DNA from: Bacteroidetes bacterium OLB10
GTDB lineage: Bacteria > Bacteroidota > Bacteroidia > AKYH767-A > OLB10
Reading direction: 5' to 3'
DNA: 64,000 nucleotides
Assembly (NCBI GenBank): GCA_001567275.1
Contig: LNBX01000048.1
Coordinates: 62,001-126,000, forward strand
Part shown: positions 9,101 to 16,951 of the stretch, piece after piece
Layout: each line of letters begins with the position of its first letter
Numbering within the stretch: position 1 is the stretch's first letter
Program-made: the position numbers and the translations under genes
Notes under the pieces: model-generated
What the model was told of the DNA's origin: nothing
The model's database searches: none
What the model saw: only the letters and a program-made list of their open reading frames with translations

Positions 9101-10518
9101 TGAATACACGTTACTCCGTAATGCCAGAACAGGAAATTATTTTTGATGAAAAATATTTTGGATTCAACGATGTTTTAATTTCTGATGATTTTAACAACAA
9201 AGGAAGTGTGAACGGAAAAATATTTCACAAAAACCTTAATGATTTTGTTTTTAATCTGCGAATTAATGCCAATAAACTTCAATGTCTGAATACAAATGCA
9301 TCACAAAATGAATTGTTTTATGGTAAAGCATTTGCAACCGGTTATGCTAAAATAATGGGAACTCCCAAGCTGATGAAAATGGAAATTGTAGCAAAATCTG
9401 AAGATGGAACACAAATATTTATTCCACTGTCGAACCCTGAAGAAATAACGCAAAGCAATTACATTACTTTTATTAATGTAGCTGATACGACTAAGCTGAC
9501 AACAGGAATTAAGAAAACAGAAATATCGGGAATAGATATGGATTTGCAGGTTGAAGCTACTCCGGAAGCAGAGATTCAATTAATTTTTGATTCTAAAATA
9601 GGTGATGTAATGAAAGGTAATGGCAATGGAAACATAAGAATGTTGCTCAATCCTGCAGGCGAATTTAAAATGTATGGAGATTATCATATACAATCAGGCG
9701 ACTATCTATTTACACTTCAGAATATTGTAAACAAACGTTTTAAAGTAAAAGATGGCGAAATACGATGGGCAGGGTCACCTTATGATGCCAATATTGATAT
9801 AACAGCAAAATATAATCTTCGGGCATCAACCTTTGAATTGATTCCCGATTCATCCAATCGCAACCGAGTGCCGGTGGAAGTAATTTTGCAATTGAAAAAT
9901 AATCTGATGAGCCCTGATGTACTCTTTGATATTAATGTCCCCAATGCAACTCCTGCAGTTCAAACAAGCCTGAGAAGTGTATTGGGTAACGAACGTGAGA
10001 TGAACCGGCAGGTTTTCAGTTTACTTGTACTGAACAGGTTTTCGGCTCCTGAAGGAAAAACAAGTGCCGATGAAACAGGCTCGGGAAATGCAGTGGGACA
10101 AAACCTAAGCGAATTTGTTTCGCAACAGTTATCTAACTGGGCATCGCAGCTGAGTGACAAATTTAATATTGGATTAAATTACCGTCCGGGTGACGCTTTA
10201 AATAAAGATGAGTTTGATGTATCTGTTTCGACAGAGTTATTTAAAAACAGAGTTGCGGTGGAAAGCAATGTTGGAGTTGCCAACAACAGCAATCAAACAT
10301 CAAACATCATTGGAGACTTTACTGTAGAATTTAAAATCAGCAAGGATGGAAATTTGCGTGCAAAGGCTTTTAACAAAACCAATACCAACAACTTGATTAA
10401 CAACCTGAACTCACAATACACTCAAGGCATTGGTGTTTTTTACAGAAAAGAATTTAATACGGTAAGCGATCTTGTTGAATCATTCAGAAGAAAACGTAAT
10501 GAAAAAACAAGCAATTAA
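6157..10518 (+). CDS. TamB-type translocation and assembly module protein (DUF490)
   Basis: A giant envelope protein of at least 1453 residues. TamB/AsmA-like proteins form long hydrophobic beta-grooves spanning the periplasm and are linked to outer-membrane protein insertion and phospholipid transport. The C-terminal third carries the DUF490/TamB domain, with MYGDYHIQSGDYLFTLQNIV and KDGEIRWAGSPYDANIDITA around residues 1170-1220 and NWASQLSDKFNIGLNYRPGD near 1328. The rest is repetitive beta-strand sequence typical of the family. The start is a problem: the given start is a TTG inside a membrane anchor, and the frame stays open upstream to 6046 encoding a good anchor (RKFFKIFFIVTGTLLLLL) but with no ATG, GTG or TTG. 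The true protein is probably about 18 residues longer. It ends overlapping the convergent gene by 4 bases. Confidence 0.88.
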   Translation: MGLLSISLKFQKVQSFVVSKVASYLSSELNTKVSVKGVRFELIKNFVLDGVYIEDTEHDTLLYANTISATVAFQTLFAHDKKLILDNVNLSDARINLKKSKETRDMNFQFIIDYFSKRSADTTSSPFYFAINKINIQNVHFTYRDFKWNDTTSCIDFEDIDVRNFNATIYNLQPTDSVIKFYGTNISLEEKSGFKLNHLSTYAAFSNDSMSFSKIIIHTPYSDIDAPHYSMSYSSILDFDDYINKVYMKGEFTESRISSNDLQYFASELRGLDKYVTFKGSAHGTVSNLKTKQLSIGYGNDTQFEGDISMNGLPDVNTTFLNLNIRKLTTSKHDVESIKMFPFTDNKFIQLPDNLAELGKIKYKGVFTGFYNDFVSYGNIQTALGDLSTDINLKFNEDMDKSSYSGKLTANDFDIGKFWRLGSQVGTISFNAELTGSGFTSDKVAARLKGTVDHVTLNNYTYSNITVDANVARKLFNGILNMHDANATLDFKGSVDFREKLPFFDFAASVKNAALSKLKLFNRDSSALFSADADLKMHGLNFDDFNGAIQLKNISYSEEYKTANINSLKIISIKDSGERSIKLNSDVLDFSLNGNYTLTRIINSVGELLNVYLPPFLVNIKSSEKNRNDQFNFSGKVKDINPLLNIFVPGLTFSNQTTFNGSVNRISDHISLQMESPWTNFNNLQNKNLKINIFTSDKRLNADIISDQLRISDSLVLKNIKIDSDSKKSRSTIAVSIDNDSTSNSRLKLSTEQLFSEGRTIFHFLPSIILIQGENWNINPANEIVFDSTQISFENLFLSNQNQSVQLGGKISKSTTDKLKLSLFQFNTKVLSQLLSLYDIKISGIADGELYFASLYSKPIITGNVKVKDFEFNDDLLGDAIANIDWLTEKKTMHIEGAIEQNGRNSAVVTGNYIFKPKHDEIDFNIKTDKLSISPLEHYFSGFASKLRGLATAELHLYGKANEPLLTGKARLQRASMVIDFLNTRYSVMPEQEIIFDEKYFGFNDVLISDDFNNKGSVNGKIFHKNLNDFVFNLRINANKLQCLNTNASQNELFYGKAFATGYAKIMGTPKLMKMEIVAKSEDGTQIFIPLSNPEEITQSNYITFINVADTTKLTTGIKKTEISGIDMDLQVEATPEAEIQLIFDSKIGDVMKGNGNGNIRMLLNPAGEFKMYGDYHIQSGDYLFTLQNIVNKRFKVKDGEIRWAGSPYDANIDITAKYNLRASTFELIPDSSNRNRVPVEVILQLKNNLMSPDVLFDINVPNATPAVQTSLRSVLGNEREMNRQVFSLLVLNRFSAPEGKTSADETGSGNAVGQNLSEFVSQQLSNWASQLSDKFNIGLNYRPGDALNKDEFDVSVSTELFKNRVAVESNVGVANNSNQTSNIIGDFTVEFKISKDGNLRAKAFNKTNTNNLINNLNSQYTQGIGVFYRKEFNTVSDLVESFRRKRNEKTSN

Positions 10519-11246
10519 ATTTCCATAATGGATGCACTGCCTCCTACCCAATCCATATTCTTATTCTGACTTACGCCAATCATTGCGCCTTTACTTAGTC
10601 GCGTAAGATTTAATACCAGTTGTGGTGCAGCATCATTATCAGGCCATATATAAAGCAACCTTACTTCAACCTTGGCATTGCCTGAAGGAGTAACAAGACA
10701 AGGCTCATACTTAACCTTTTTTTGTAATAAAAAATTCTTTCGATCTTCAGGTTTGATGGCATCAAGCATATCGGAAGTTACATCTATTACAACTCCACTT
10801 CCTGCAAATGAATACAGTGGTTTCAGAACATAATTCTCCAAATCGGAAGGCCACTGATTCAAATCACTTAAGAAACTGCAATCAGAAGCATATTTACTTT
10901 TGATGAAAGGCATACTATACTTACTAATCTTGAAAAACCAATTCGGGTGTCCGGCCCACTCCACTTCCACATCTTCAGTAAGGTTAAATGATCTTTTTAA
11001 ATCATTTCGTTGCAGCAACTCATCAAAAATAACTCTGTTATAAATTCTTTTAATCAGAATCTTACGGTTGTCTTTCTCATAATATAACAGGCGGTCTTCT
11101 TTAACTATTTTTGATATACATACAGGCTCAACACCGAGATGTGTTTTAGTTTCCCAGAAGTCAATCCATGTTTTTTGTTTCTCAGGCTCAATCTCAAGTA
11201 ATATCACGTTTTCAGGATCATGATTGCCAACAATTACTTTTCTCAT
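10515..11246 (-). CDS. ATP-grasp-like protein, C-terminal part (frameshifted gene)
   Basis: The C-terminal 243 residues of a protein whose N-terminal part is at 11321-11713. The visible sequence YVLKPLYSFAGSGVVIDV (about 139-156), followed by a strand with KVKYEP and a KVEVRLLYIW segment, resembles the nucleotide-binding core of ATP-grasp-like enzymes. I do not recognise a specific substrate. The frame remains open upstream of the ATG at 11246 and encodes VPEGFSHFFNGYNTKTHREL, which looks like genuine coding sequence, so this ATG is not the real start. Inserting one T at the T8 run (plus strand 11349-11356) fuses both parts into one 399-residue protein. Function is uncertain. Confidence 0.65.
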   Translation of the reverse strand: MRKVIVGNHDPENVILLEIEPEKQKTWIDFWETKTHLGVEPVCISKIVKEDRLLYYEKDNRKILIKRIYNRVIFDELLQRNDLKRSFNLTEDVEVEWAGHPNWFFKISKYSMPFIKSKYASDCSFLSDLNQWPSDLENYVLKPLYSFAGSGVVIDVTSDMLDAIKPEDRKNFLLQKKVKYEPCLVTPSGNAKVEVRLLYIWPDNDAAPQLVLNLTRLSKGAMIGVSQNKNMDWVGGSASIMEI

Positions 11247-11320
11247 CAGTTCGCGATGCGTTTTAGTATTATATCCGTTGAAGAAATGAGAGAATCCTTC
11301 AGGAACAAAAAAAATATTCC

Positions 11321-11713
11321 TTATACATGCGTGGCAATAAATCCTGCCAAAAAAAACAATGAAGCAAAACCTTGTAACTCTATCAACTGTGGCAGATAAT
11401 TACCTGAACTATCTTTTGTGATGGCAAAGTCAACTGCTATAAAATTGGGATGAACTGCCTCATTCGGGACAACCAAATCCTTTGGAATAGCCTTGTTACT
11501 CTGAGCTAAATATTCATCACTTAAAACATTTCTTAGAATATCATCACCTGCTTTTATCAGTTCCTCCTTCAGCAATTTTGGAATAAATACAGGAGTCTCT
11601 GCAATACGAAATTCTACTTTGCGGTTATACAGTTGATCAAAATAACTGAGAAACTGCTTATAAGTTTCTTCTTTAAACCCCAGGTTATATTCTGTACGAA
11701 TTTTCTCTATCAT
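11321..11713 (-). CDS. ATP-grasp-like protein, N-terminal part (frameshifted gene)
   Basis: The N-terminal 130 residues of the same gene as 10515-11246. It contains EAVHPNFIAVDFAI and LPQLIELQGFAS, a strand pattern that in homologues leads straight into the downstream part. After QGFASLFF the reading frame becomes AGFIATHV and stops, which looks like out-of-frame sequence following a homopolymer of eight T on the coding strand. I infer either a sequencing error or a recent pseudogene. The combined gene is 1199 bases, one short of a multiple of three. Confidence 0.6.
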   Translation of the reverse strand: MIEKIRTEYNLGFKEETYKQFLSYFDQLYNRKVEFRIAETPVFIPKLLKEELIKAGDDILRNVLSDEYLAQSNKAIPKDLVVPNEAVHPNFIAVDFAITKDSSGNYLPQLIELQGFASLFFLAGFIATHV

Positions 11714-11928
11714 ATCTTAATTCTTATCAAATGCAGGAGACAAATATAAATAGTCACGCAGATTTACTTTGATCTAATATTTGCATTTTATTTCACGATA
11801 ATGCTTGTGAGTTAGCTTATTAAACCAACCGGCTTATCTCCTTTACTGTAAATCCGGTATATGAATAAAATCATGGCTTTGCTCCCCGAAAATTCACTGT
11901 AAATTGTATTTTCGCAAAAATATAATTT

Positions 11929-13068
11929 ATGCTTTTTCAACTATCAGAGGAACATTTAATGATTCAAAAGGCTGCAAGAGATTTTGCACAAAACGAATTA
12001 TTACCGGGAGTTATTGAACGTGATGAACATCAGAAATTTCCTGCAGAACAGATAAAAAAATTAGGAGAGCTTGGCTTTTTGGGAATGATGGTAAGTCCAC
12101 AGTATGGTGGTGCCGGTCTGGATGCCATTTCGTATGTGCTGGCAATGGAAGAAATATCAAAAGTAGATGCCTCTGCTTCGGTAGTGATGAGTGTAAACAA
12201 TTCGTTGGTGTGTTGGGGTCTTGAAACCTTCGGTACTGAAGAACAGAAGAAAAAATATTTAGTTCCCCTGGCAAAAGGTGAAATCATAGGGGCATTCTGC
12301 CTGAGTGAACCTGAAGCGGGCAGTGATGCTACTTCGCAAAGAACAACAGCAATAGATAAAGGAGATCATTATTTACTGAACGGAACCAAAAACTGGATTA
12401 CAAACGGAAATACTGCAAGTGTTTATCTGGTAATGGCACAGACGGATGTGGCAAAAGGACATAAAGGAATTAACTGTCTGATAGTAGAAAAGGGAATGCC
12501 CGGTTTTGTTGTTGGACCAAAAGAAAACAAGTTAGGTATTCGCGGCAGTGATACTCACTCGCTGATGTTTACAGATGTGAAAGTACCGAAAGAAAATCGT
12601 ATTGGCGAAGATGGCTTCGGGTTTAAGTTTGCAATGAAAACTCTTTCGGGAGGCCGCATAGGAATAGCATCGCAGGCTTTGGGAATAGCATCTGGCGCTT
12701 ATGAACTTGCTCTTAAATATTCTAAGGAAAGAAAAGCATTTGGAAAAGAAATCAGTAAACATCAGGCTATACAATTTAAGTTAGCTGATATGGCTACTGA
12801 AATTGAAGCTGCACGATTGCTGTGTTTGAAAGCTGCATGGCTCAAGGATCAACATTTAAACTATGACCTTGCAGGAAGTATGGCAAAACTTTATGCATCA
12901 AAAGTTGCAATGGATACCACAGTTGAAGCAGTGCAGATTCACGGAGGTTATGGTTACGTGAAAGAGTTTCATGTTGAACGACTCATGCGTGATGCTAAGA
13001 TTACTCAGATTTACGAAGGAACATCTGAAGTGCAAAAAATAGTAATTTCAAGAGCGGTGACTGCTTAA
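11929..13068 (+). CDS. Acyl-CoA dehydrogenase (short-chain/butyryl-CoA type)
   Basis: A 379-residue flavoprotein catalysing alpha,beta-dehydrogenation of acyl-CoA, passing electrons to an electron-transfer flavoprotein. All domain landmarks are present: FAD-binding FCLSEPEAGSDA near 123-134, WITNG at 158-162, the arginine-containing KERKAFGKEI near 264-273, QIHGGYGY near 338-345 and catalytic Glu363 in QIYEGTSE. The position of the catalytic glutamate on this last loop is that of short-chain and butyryl-CoA dehydrogenases. Length is standard. Chain-length specificity is inferred from overall similarity only. The peptidase T gene follows after about 30 bases, so the two may be co-transcribed. 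Confidence 0.93.
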   Translation: MLFQLSEEHLMIQKAARDFAQNELLPGVIERDEHQKFPAEQIKKLGELGFLGMMVSPQYGGAGLDAISYVLAMEEISKVDASASVVMSVNNSLVCWGLETFGTEEQKKKYLVPLAKGEIIGAFCLSEPEAGSDATSQRTTAIDKGDHYLLNGTKNWITNGNTASVYLVMAQTDVAKGHKGINCLIVEKGMPGFVVGPKENKLGIRGSDTHSLMFTDVKVPKENRIGEDGFGFKFAMKTLSGGRIGIASQALGIASGAYELALKYSKERKAFGKEISKHQAIQFKLADMATEIEAARLLCLKAAWLKDQHLNYDLAGSMAKLYASKVAMDTTVEAVQIHGGYGYVKEFHVERLMRDAKITQIYEGTSEVQKIVISRAVTA

Positions 13069-13100
13069 ACAGGAGCAGCTATTTGCTAAAATTAAATATC

Positions 13101-14345
13101 ATGAAAGATTATACTCATTCAACCGCAGAGCGGATGATGCGTTATGCAAAAGTAGATACTACCTCTGACCCAAATTCAACATCACAACCAAGTACACTGA
13201 AACAACTTGATTTGAGTAAGTTGTTGGTCAATGAGCTAAAAGAATTGGACATTTTGGATGCATCACTTGATGAGTATGGTTATGTGTATGCAACCCTGAA
13301 AGGAAATAGTTCTAAAAAAGTTCCTGTCATTTGCTTTTGTTCGCATGTGGACACTGCACCTGACTGCAGTGGTACAAATGTGAAACCCATTTTACACAGC
13401 AAATGGGATGGCAGCGATATCATCTTACCTGATGACCCCACAGTAGTAATCAGCAAAAACAAGCATCCATATCTCAAAGAAAAAATCGGTGATGATATTA
13501 TTACTGCATCCGGATTGACTTTGTTGGGTGCTGATGACAAAGCTGGTGTTGCCATAATTATGGACTTTGTACAGTACATGAAACAACATTCTGAAATCAA
13601 GCATGGCGATATTCGAATTCTTTTTACCCCTGACGAAGAAGTCGGTAGAGGAGTAGATAAAGTTGATATGAAAAAACTGGGTGCCGAATATGGATATACC
13701 TTAGATGGAGGAGAGTGTGGTACCCTTGAAGGTGAAAACTTTTCTGCTGATGCATGTTCGGTAAAGTTCTATGGAATCAGTGCCCATCCGGGATATGCAA
13801 AAGGTAAAATGGTAAATGCACAGAAAGTATTGGCGCATTTTATCAGTTTATTGCCATCAGACAAACTGTGTCCTGAAGCTACTGAAGGTTACCAAGGGTT
13901 TGTTCATCCTGTAAGTATTTCAGGAGGGCTTGAAGAAGCAGAGGTGAAATTTATAATCCGCGATTTTGAAACTGCAAAACTTGCTGACCATGTAGCATTG
14001 TTAAATTCACTTGCGGAAACTACCATTCATAAATTCAAAGGCTCACGATTTGAAATAAAACGCACTGAACAATACAGAAATATGAAAGAAGTGCTGGATA
14101 AATATCCTTTGGTGATGGACCATGCCGAAGAAGCATATAAACGAAGCAGTATCAACTGCGAAAGAAAAAATATCAGAGGAGGAACGGATGGTTCAAGACT
14201 TTCGTTTATGGGAATGCCTTGTCCGAATATTTTTACCGGTGAAATGGGTATTCACAGCAAAGAAGAATACGTAAGTGTTCAGGATATGAACAAAGCTGTT
14301 GAAGTGCTGGTTAACCTTTCACAGATTTGGGAAGAAAATGCATAA
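13101..14345 (+). CDS. pepT: Peptidase T (tripeptide aminopeptidase)
   Basis: A 414-residue M20-family zinc peptidase that removes the N-terminal residue of tripeptides in the cytoplasm. Metal and catalytic residues visible: His82 and Asp84 in SHVDTAPD, the bridging Asp145 in LLGADDKAG, catalytic Glu179 and metal Glu180 in TPDEEVG, Asp202 in LDGGE, and His385 in MGIHSKEE. The PepT-specific RGGTDGSRLSFMGMPCPN motif is also present. I start at the ATG at 13101; a TTG 18 bases upstream is also open but would add six residues not expected in the family. Confidence 0.93.
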   Translation: MKDYTHSTAERMMRYAKVDTTSDPNSTSQPSTLKQLDLSKLLVNELKELDILDASLDEYGYVYATLKGNSSKKVPVICFCSHVDTAPDCSGTNVKPILHSKWDGSDIILPDDPTVVISKNKHPYLKEKIGDDIITASGLTLLGADDKAGVAIIMDFVQYMKQHSEIKHGDIRILFTPDEEVGRGVDKVDMKKLGAEYGYTLDGGECGTLEGENFSADACSVKFYGISAHPGYAKGKMVNAQKVLAHFISLLPSDKLCPEATEGYQGFVHPVSISGGLEEAEVKFIIRDFETAKLADHVALLNSLAETTIHKFKGSRFEIKRTEQYRNMKEVLDKYPLVMDHAEEAYKRSSINCERKNIRGGTDGSRLSFMGMPCPNIFTGEMGIHSKEEYVSVQDMNKAVEVLVNLSQIWEENA

Positions 14346-14355
14346 TGCGTTTTTT

Positions 14356-16332
14356 TCAGTAATGAAATAATTCCAACAATTGTTTTTTGAATCTGTCGCG
14401 GGGGAGGAAATTCCATTCTAATCCATGCGACATGGGTACCGGTGTATCAAGACTTCCACATCTTGCCACAGGAGCATCGAGATACTGAAAACATTCCTGA
14501 CCAATTACGGAAGCAATCTCTGCCCCTATTCCGCCAGTAAGCGTGTCTTCGTGAAAGACAATAACTTTTCCGGTGCGTTTTACTGAATCAAGCACCATGT
14601 CTTTATCCCATGGCAACAATGTTCGTAAGTCAATTAAGTCAGCATTTATCTCAGGAAATTCTTTTAGTGCCTCCAGTGCCCAGTGAACTCCCAAACCATA
14701 AGTTACAATGGTTATATCATCGCCCTGCTTTACCAAACTTCCTTTGCCAATTGGAATTGTAAAGTAATTATCACTCACCAATCCGTTCACACTTCTATAC
14801 AAAGCTTTATGTTCAAAATACATTACAGGATTGGGATCTTCGACAGCTGCATCCAAAAGTCCTTTGGCATCCTGTGGAAATGCGGGATAAACAATCTTTA
14901 ATCCGGGCACGTGAAAAAACCAGGCTTCTGTTGACTGCGAATGAAAAGGCCCTGCACCCACAGCTGCTCCTGTAGGCATTCTGACCACCACATCAGCATT
15001 TTGTCCCCATCGGTAATGAGTTTTAGCAAGATTATTTACTATCTGATTAAAACCACAGGTAACAAAATCGGCAAACTGCATTTCTACAATTGATTTGTAG
15101 CCATTAATAGAGAGACCTAAGCCGGCTCCTAATATGGCAGATTCCGTAATTGGTGTATTCCTGATTCGTGCTTTTCCAAACTCTTCAACAAATCCTTGTG
15201 TTGCTTTAAAAGCACCTCCATACTCAGCTATATCCTGTCCCATGATAACAAGATTTGAATGCTTTTGCATTGCCTGTCGCATTCCGTCAGAAATGGCATC
15301 GAGAAAACGTTTTTCTGTTTTTTTATCCGATGGATGAATAGCAGGAACTTCCTTTTGATAAAACATGTCTCTCAGTTCGAGTTGAGTGTCAACATCAGGA
15401 TCATTTTCTTTATATGTAATCTGAAGATGTTCTTCTATTTCTGCCTTAATCTTGCTGCGTATATCATCAACCTCTTGCTGTGTGATAATTTTGTTTTCAA
15501 GAAGATAATTTTCATAATTGGCAATCGGGTCTTTTTTGCCCCATTCATCAAACAGGTACTGCGGAACATATTTGGTTCCTGATGCTTCTTCGTGACCCCG
15601 CATACGGAAAGTGCGTGCTTCAAAAATTACCGGTCGTGGTTTTTGTCTGATATCTTTCAACAGCGTATTAAGGGTGTGATACACTTCGAGGATATTATTG
15701 CCATCTACACTAACACCTTCAATGCCGTAGCCAATACCTTTGTCGGCAAAACTCTTGCATCGAAACTGCTCTGATGAAGGTGTAGATAATCCATAACCAT
15801 TATTTTCAATCACAAAAATCACAGGCAAATCCCACACAGCAGCCACATTCACAGCTTCGTGAAAATCGCCCTCACTGGTACCTCCGTCACCAGAAAAGAC
15901 AATTGCTGCTTTACTATTTTGTTTAAGCACATTAGCTAATGCAATGCCATCAGCTATTCCGTTTTGGGGACCAAGATGTGAAATCATACCGATGATATGA
16001 TATTCCTGCGTGCCGAAATGAAATGAGCGGTCGCGACCTTTAGTGAAACCACCCGGTTTGCCCATCCATTGTGAAAAAAGACGGTGTAAGGGAATTTGCC
16101 GTACACTAAACACACCTAGATTGCGATGCATTGGTAAAATATACTCATCAGGTAAAGCAGCCATTGCAGCACCTACAGCCACAGCCTCCTGTCCGATTCC
16201 CGAAAACCACTTAGCAAGTTTTCCCTGCCTTAATAAAACCAACATTTTTTCCTCTATAATCCGTGGTCTTACCAGTTCAGAATAAAGTCTTATTAATAAT
16301 TCATCGGAATAGTCCTTTCTGTCGAATTGCAT
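14356..16332 (-). CDS. 2-oxoacid dehydrogenase E1, fused alpha and beta subunits
   Basis: A 658-residue thiamine-diphosphate enzyme, the decarboxylating E1 component of a branched-chain 2-oxoacid or pyruvate dehydrogenase complex. The alpha part (about 1-325) has the ThDP motif GDG at 148-150 through ENN at 176-178, and RMRGHEEASGTKYVP. The beta part (about 340-658) has QDIAEYGGAFKATQGF and DLRTLLPWDKD. Separate alpha and beta subunits are normal in many bacteria; the fusion is common in Bacteroidota. E2 and E3 genes are not in the window. The substrate cannot be settled from sequence by eye. A -7 element at 16355-16362 supports the start. Confidence 0.9.
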   Translation of the reverse strand: MQFDRKDYSDELLIRLYSELVRPRIIEEKMLVLLRQGKLAKWFSGIGQEAVAVGAAMAALPDEYILPMHRNLGVFSVRQIPLHRLFSQWMGKPGGFTKGRDRSFHFGTQEYHIIGMISHLGPQNGIADGIALANVLKQNSKAAIVFSGDGGTSEGDFHEAVNVAAVWDLPVIFVIENNGYGLSTPSSEQFRCKSFADKGIGYGIEGVSVDGNNILEVYHTLNTLLKDIRQKPRPVIFEARTFRMRGHEEASGTKYVPQYLFDEWGKKDPIANYENYLLENKIITQQEVDDIRSKIKAEIEEHLQITYKENDPDVDTQLELRDMFYQKEVPAIHPSDKKTEKRFLDAISDGMRQAMQKHSNLVIMGQDIAEYGGAFKATQGFVEEFGKARIRNTPITESAILGAGLGLSINGYKSIVEMQFADFVTCGFNQIVNNLAKTHYRWGQNADVVVRMPTGAAVGAGPFHSQSTEAWFFHVPGLKIVYPAFPQDAKGLLDAAVEDPNPVMYFEHKALYRSVNGLVSDNYFTIPIGKGSLVKQGDDITIVTYGLGVHWALEALKEFPEINADLIDLRTLLPWDKDMVLDSVKRTGKVIVFHEDTLTGGIGAEIASVIGQECFQYLDAPVARCGSLDTPVPMSHGLEWNFLPRDRFKKQLLELFHY

Positions 16333-16351
16333 GATTAAATTTAAAAAGCGA

Positions 16352-16382
16352 TTGCAAAAATAACTTTATTGGAGTAGTTTTG
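16352..16382 (+). promoter_or_regulatory. Promoter of the 41-residue membrane protein
   Basis: TTG at 16352-16354 and TAGTTTTG at 16375-16382, separated by 20 bases, match the Bacteroidota -33/-7 arrangement. The predicted transcript starts only a few bases before the ATG at 16393. It overlaps the oppositely directed E1 promoter. Confidence 0.6.
16355..16362 (-). promoter_or_regulatory. -7 element of the E1 gene
   Basis: TATTTTTG on the minus strand, a perfect TAnnTTTG match 22 bases before the E1 start at 16332. Confidence 0.5.
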
Positions 16383-16392
16383 TTGTAAGGTT

Positions 16393-16518
16393 ATGCAAGA
16401 AATTCTCATTGGTGTAATTGTAGGGTTGGCTGTGGCTTTTTTAATATCAAAATTCAGCAAGCCTCATGGTGGTTGTTCAAAATGTCAATCCAATAAACTG
16501 CCGGATAATCACAAATAA
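16393..16518 (+). CDS. Small cysteine-containing membrane protein (41 residues)
   Basis: A short gene I read directly from the sequence: 41 codons starting with ATG, preceded by AAGG. Residues 3-19 form one membrane helix (EILIGVIVGLAVAFLIS), followed by a short tail with GGCSKCQ (two cysteines two residues apart). This layout resembles the small FeoB-associated Cys-rich membrane proteins, but no feo gene is nearby, so function is unknown. Support for it being real: a full promoter match, a ribosome-binding site, a good membrane segment, and a hairpin terminator 16 bases downstream. Confidence 0.7.
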   Translation: MQEILIGVIVGLAVAFLISKFSKPHGGCSKCQSNKLPDNHK

Positions 16519-16534
16519 AATTTATTAAATAAAA

Positions 16535-16561
16535 AAAGAGGCCGATACACTCGACCTCTTT
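16535..16561. terminator. Bidirectional hairpin terminator
   Basis: AAAGAGG (16535-16541) pairs with CCTCTTT (16555-16561), extended inside by CGA/TCG around a TACAC loop. On the minus strand seven T residues follow, serving the lipoprotein gene at 16581-16847; on the plus strand it lies just after the 41-residue gene. Confidence 0.8.
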
Positions 16562-16580
16562 AATACAATTTTAAAAATTA

Positions 16581-16847
16581 TTAGTGCTGTGCGTTGTCTC
16601 CTGAAGTTTGAGTATTTTCAGGGGTAGTAGCAGCAGCAGGAGCTGCAGAATCAGTTGCAGCAGCTGCAGCAGTAGCTTCAGCAGCTTGCTTGTTAGCTTC
16701 TTCCTGAGCAGCCTGCATTTGTGCTTCAGCGTTAGCTATTGAATCCTGACGAGCTTTTTCAGCAGCAGCTTGTTCTTCTGCGCTTGGGCCACATGATACC
16801 AGAGTAAACATGCCAGCAACGGCCATTAATGTTAATAGTTTTTTCAT
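16581..16847 (-). CDS. Small alanine-rich lipoprotein
   Basis: An 88-residue protein with a lipoprotein signal: MKKLLTLM start, hydrophobic stretch, and lipobox LVSC at about residues 16-19. The mature part is almost wholly Ala, Glu, Gln and Thr, first helical (EEQAAAEKARQDSIANAEAQ) and then low-complexity. I recognise no domain; structurally it recalls small periplasmic helical lipoproteins. The frame is open nine codons further upstream, but the -7 element at 16877-16884 and the start of the signal peptide point to the ATG at 16847. Confidence 0.75.
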   Translation of the reverse strand: MKKLLTLMAVAGMFTLVSCGPSAEEQAAAEKARQDSIANAEAQMQAAQEEANKQAAEATAAAAATDSAAPAAATTPENTQTSGDNAQH

Positions 16848-16876
16848 CTTACAAAATTTGATATGATTTAACACAT

Positions 16877-16884
16877 CAAAAGTA
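16877..16884 (-). promoter_or_regulatory. -7 element of the small lipoprotein gene
   Basis: TACTTTTG on the minus strand, perfect TAnnTTTG, 29 bases before the ATG at 16847. Confidence 0.5.
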
Positions 16885-16951
16885 TTTCTGTTTTATTTTA
16901 CGAAGAAGAAAATTCTCCATTAAAAATGAAAAGTTTTGAACAACTTTATCA

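Noticed and set aside
16393-16518. FeoB-associated protein label for the 41-residue gene
   Set aside because: The shape is similar, but no ferrous iron transport gene is nearby, so I left it unnamed.
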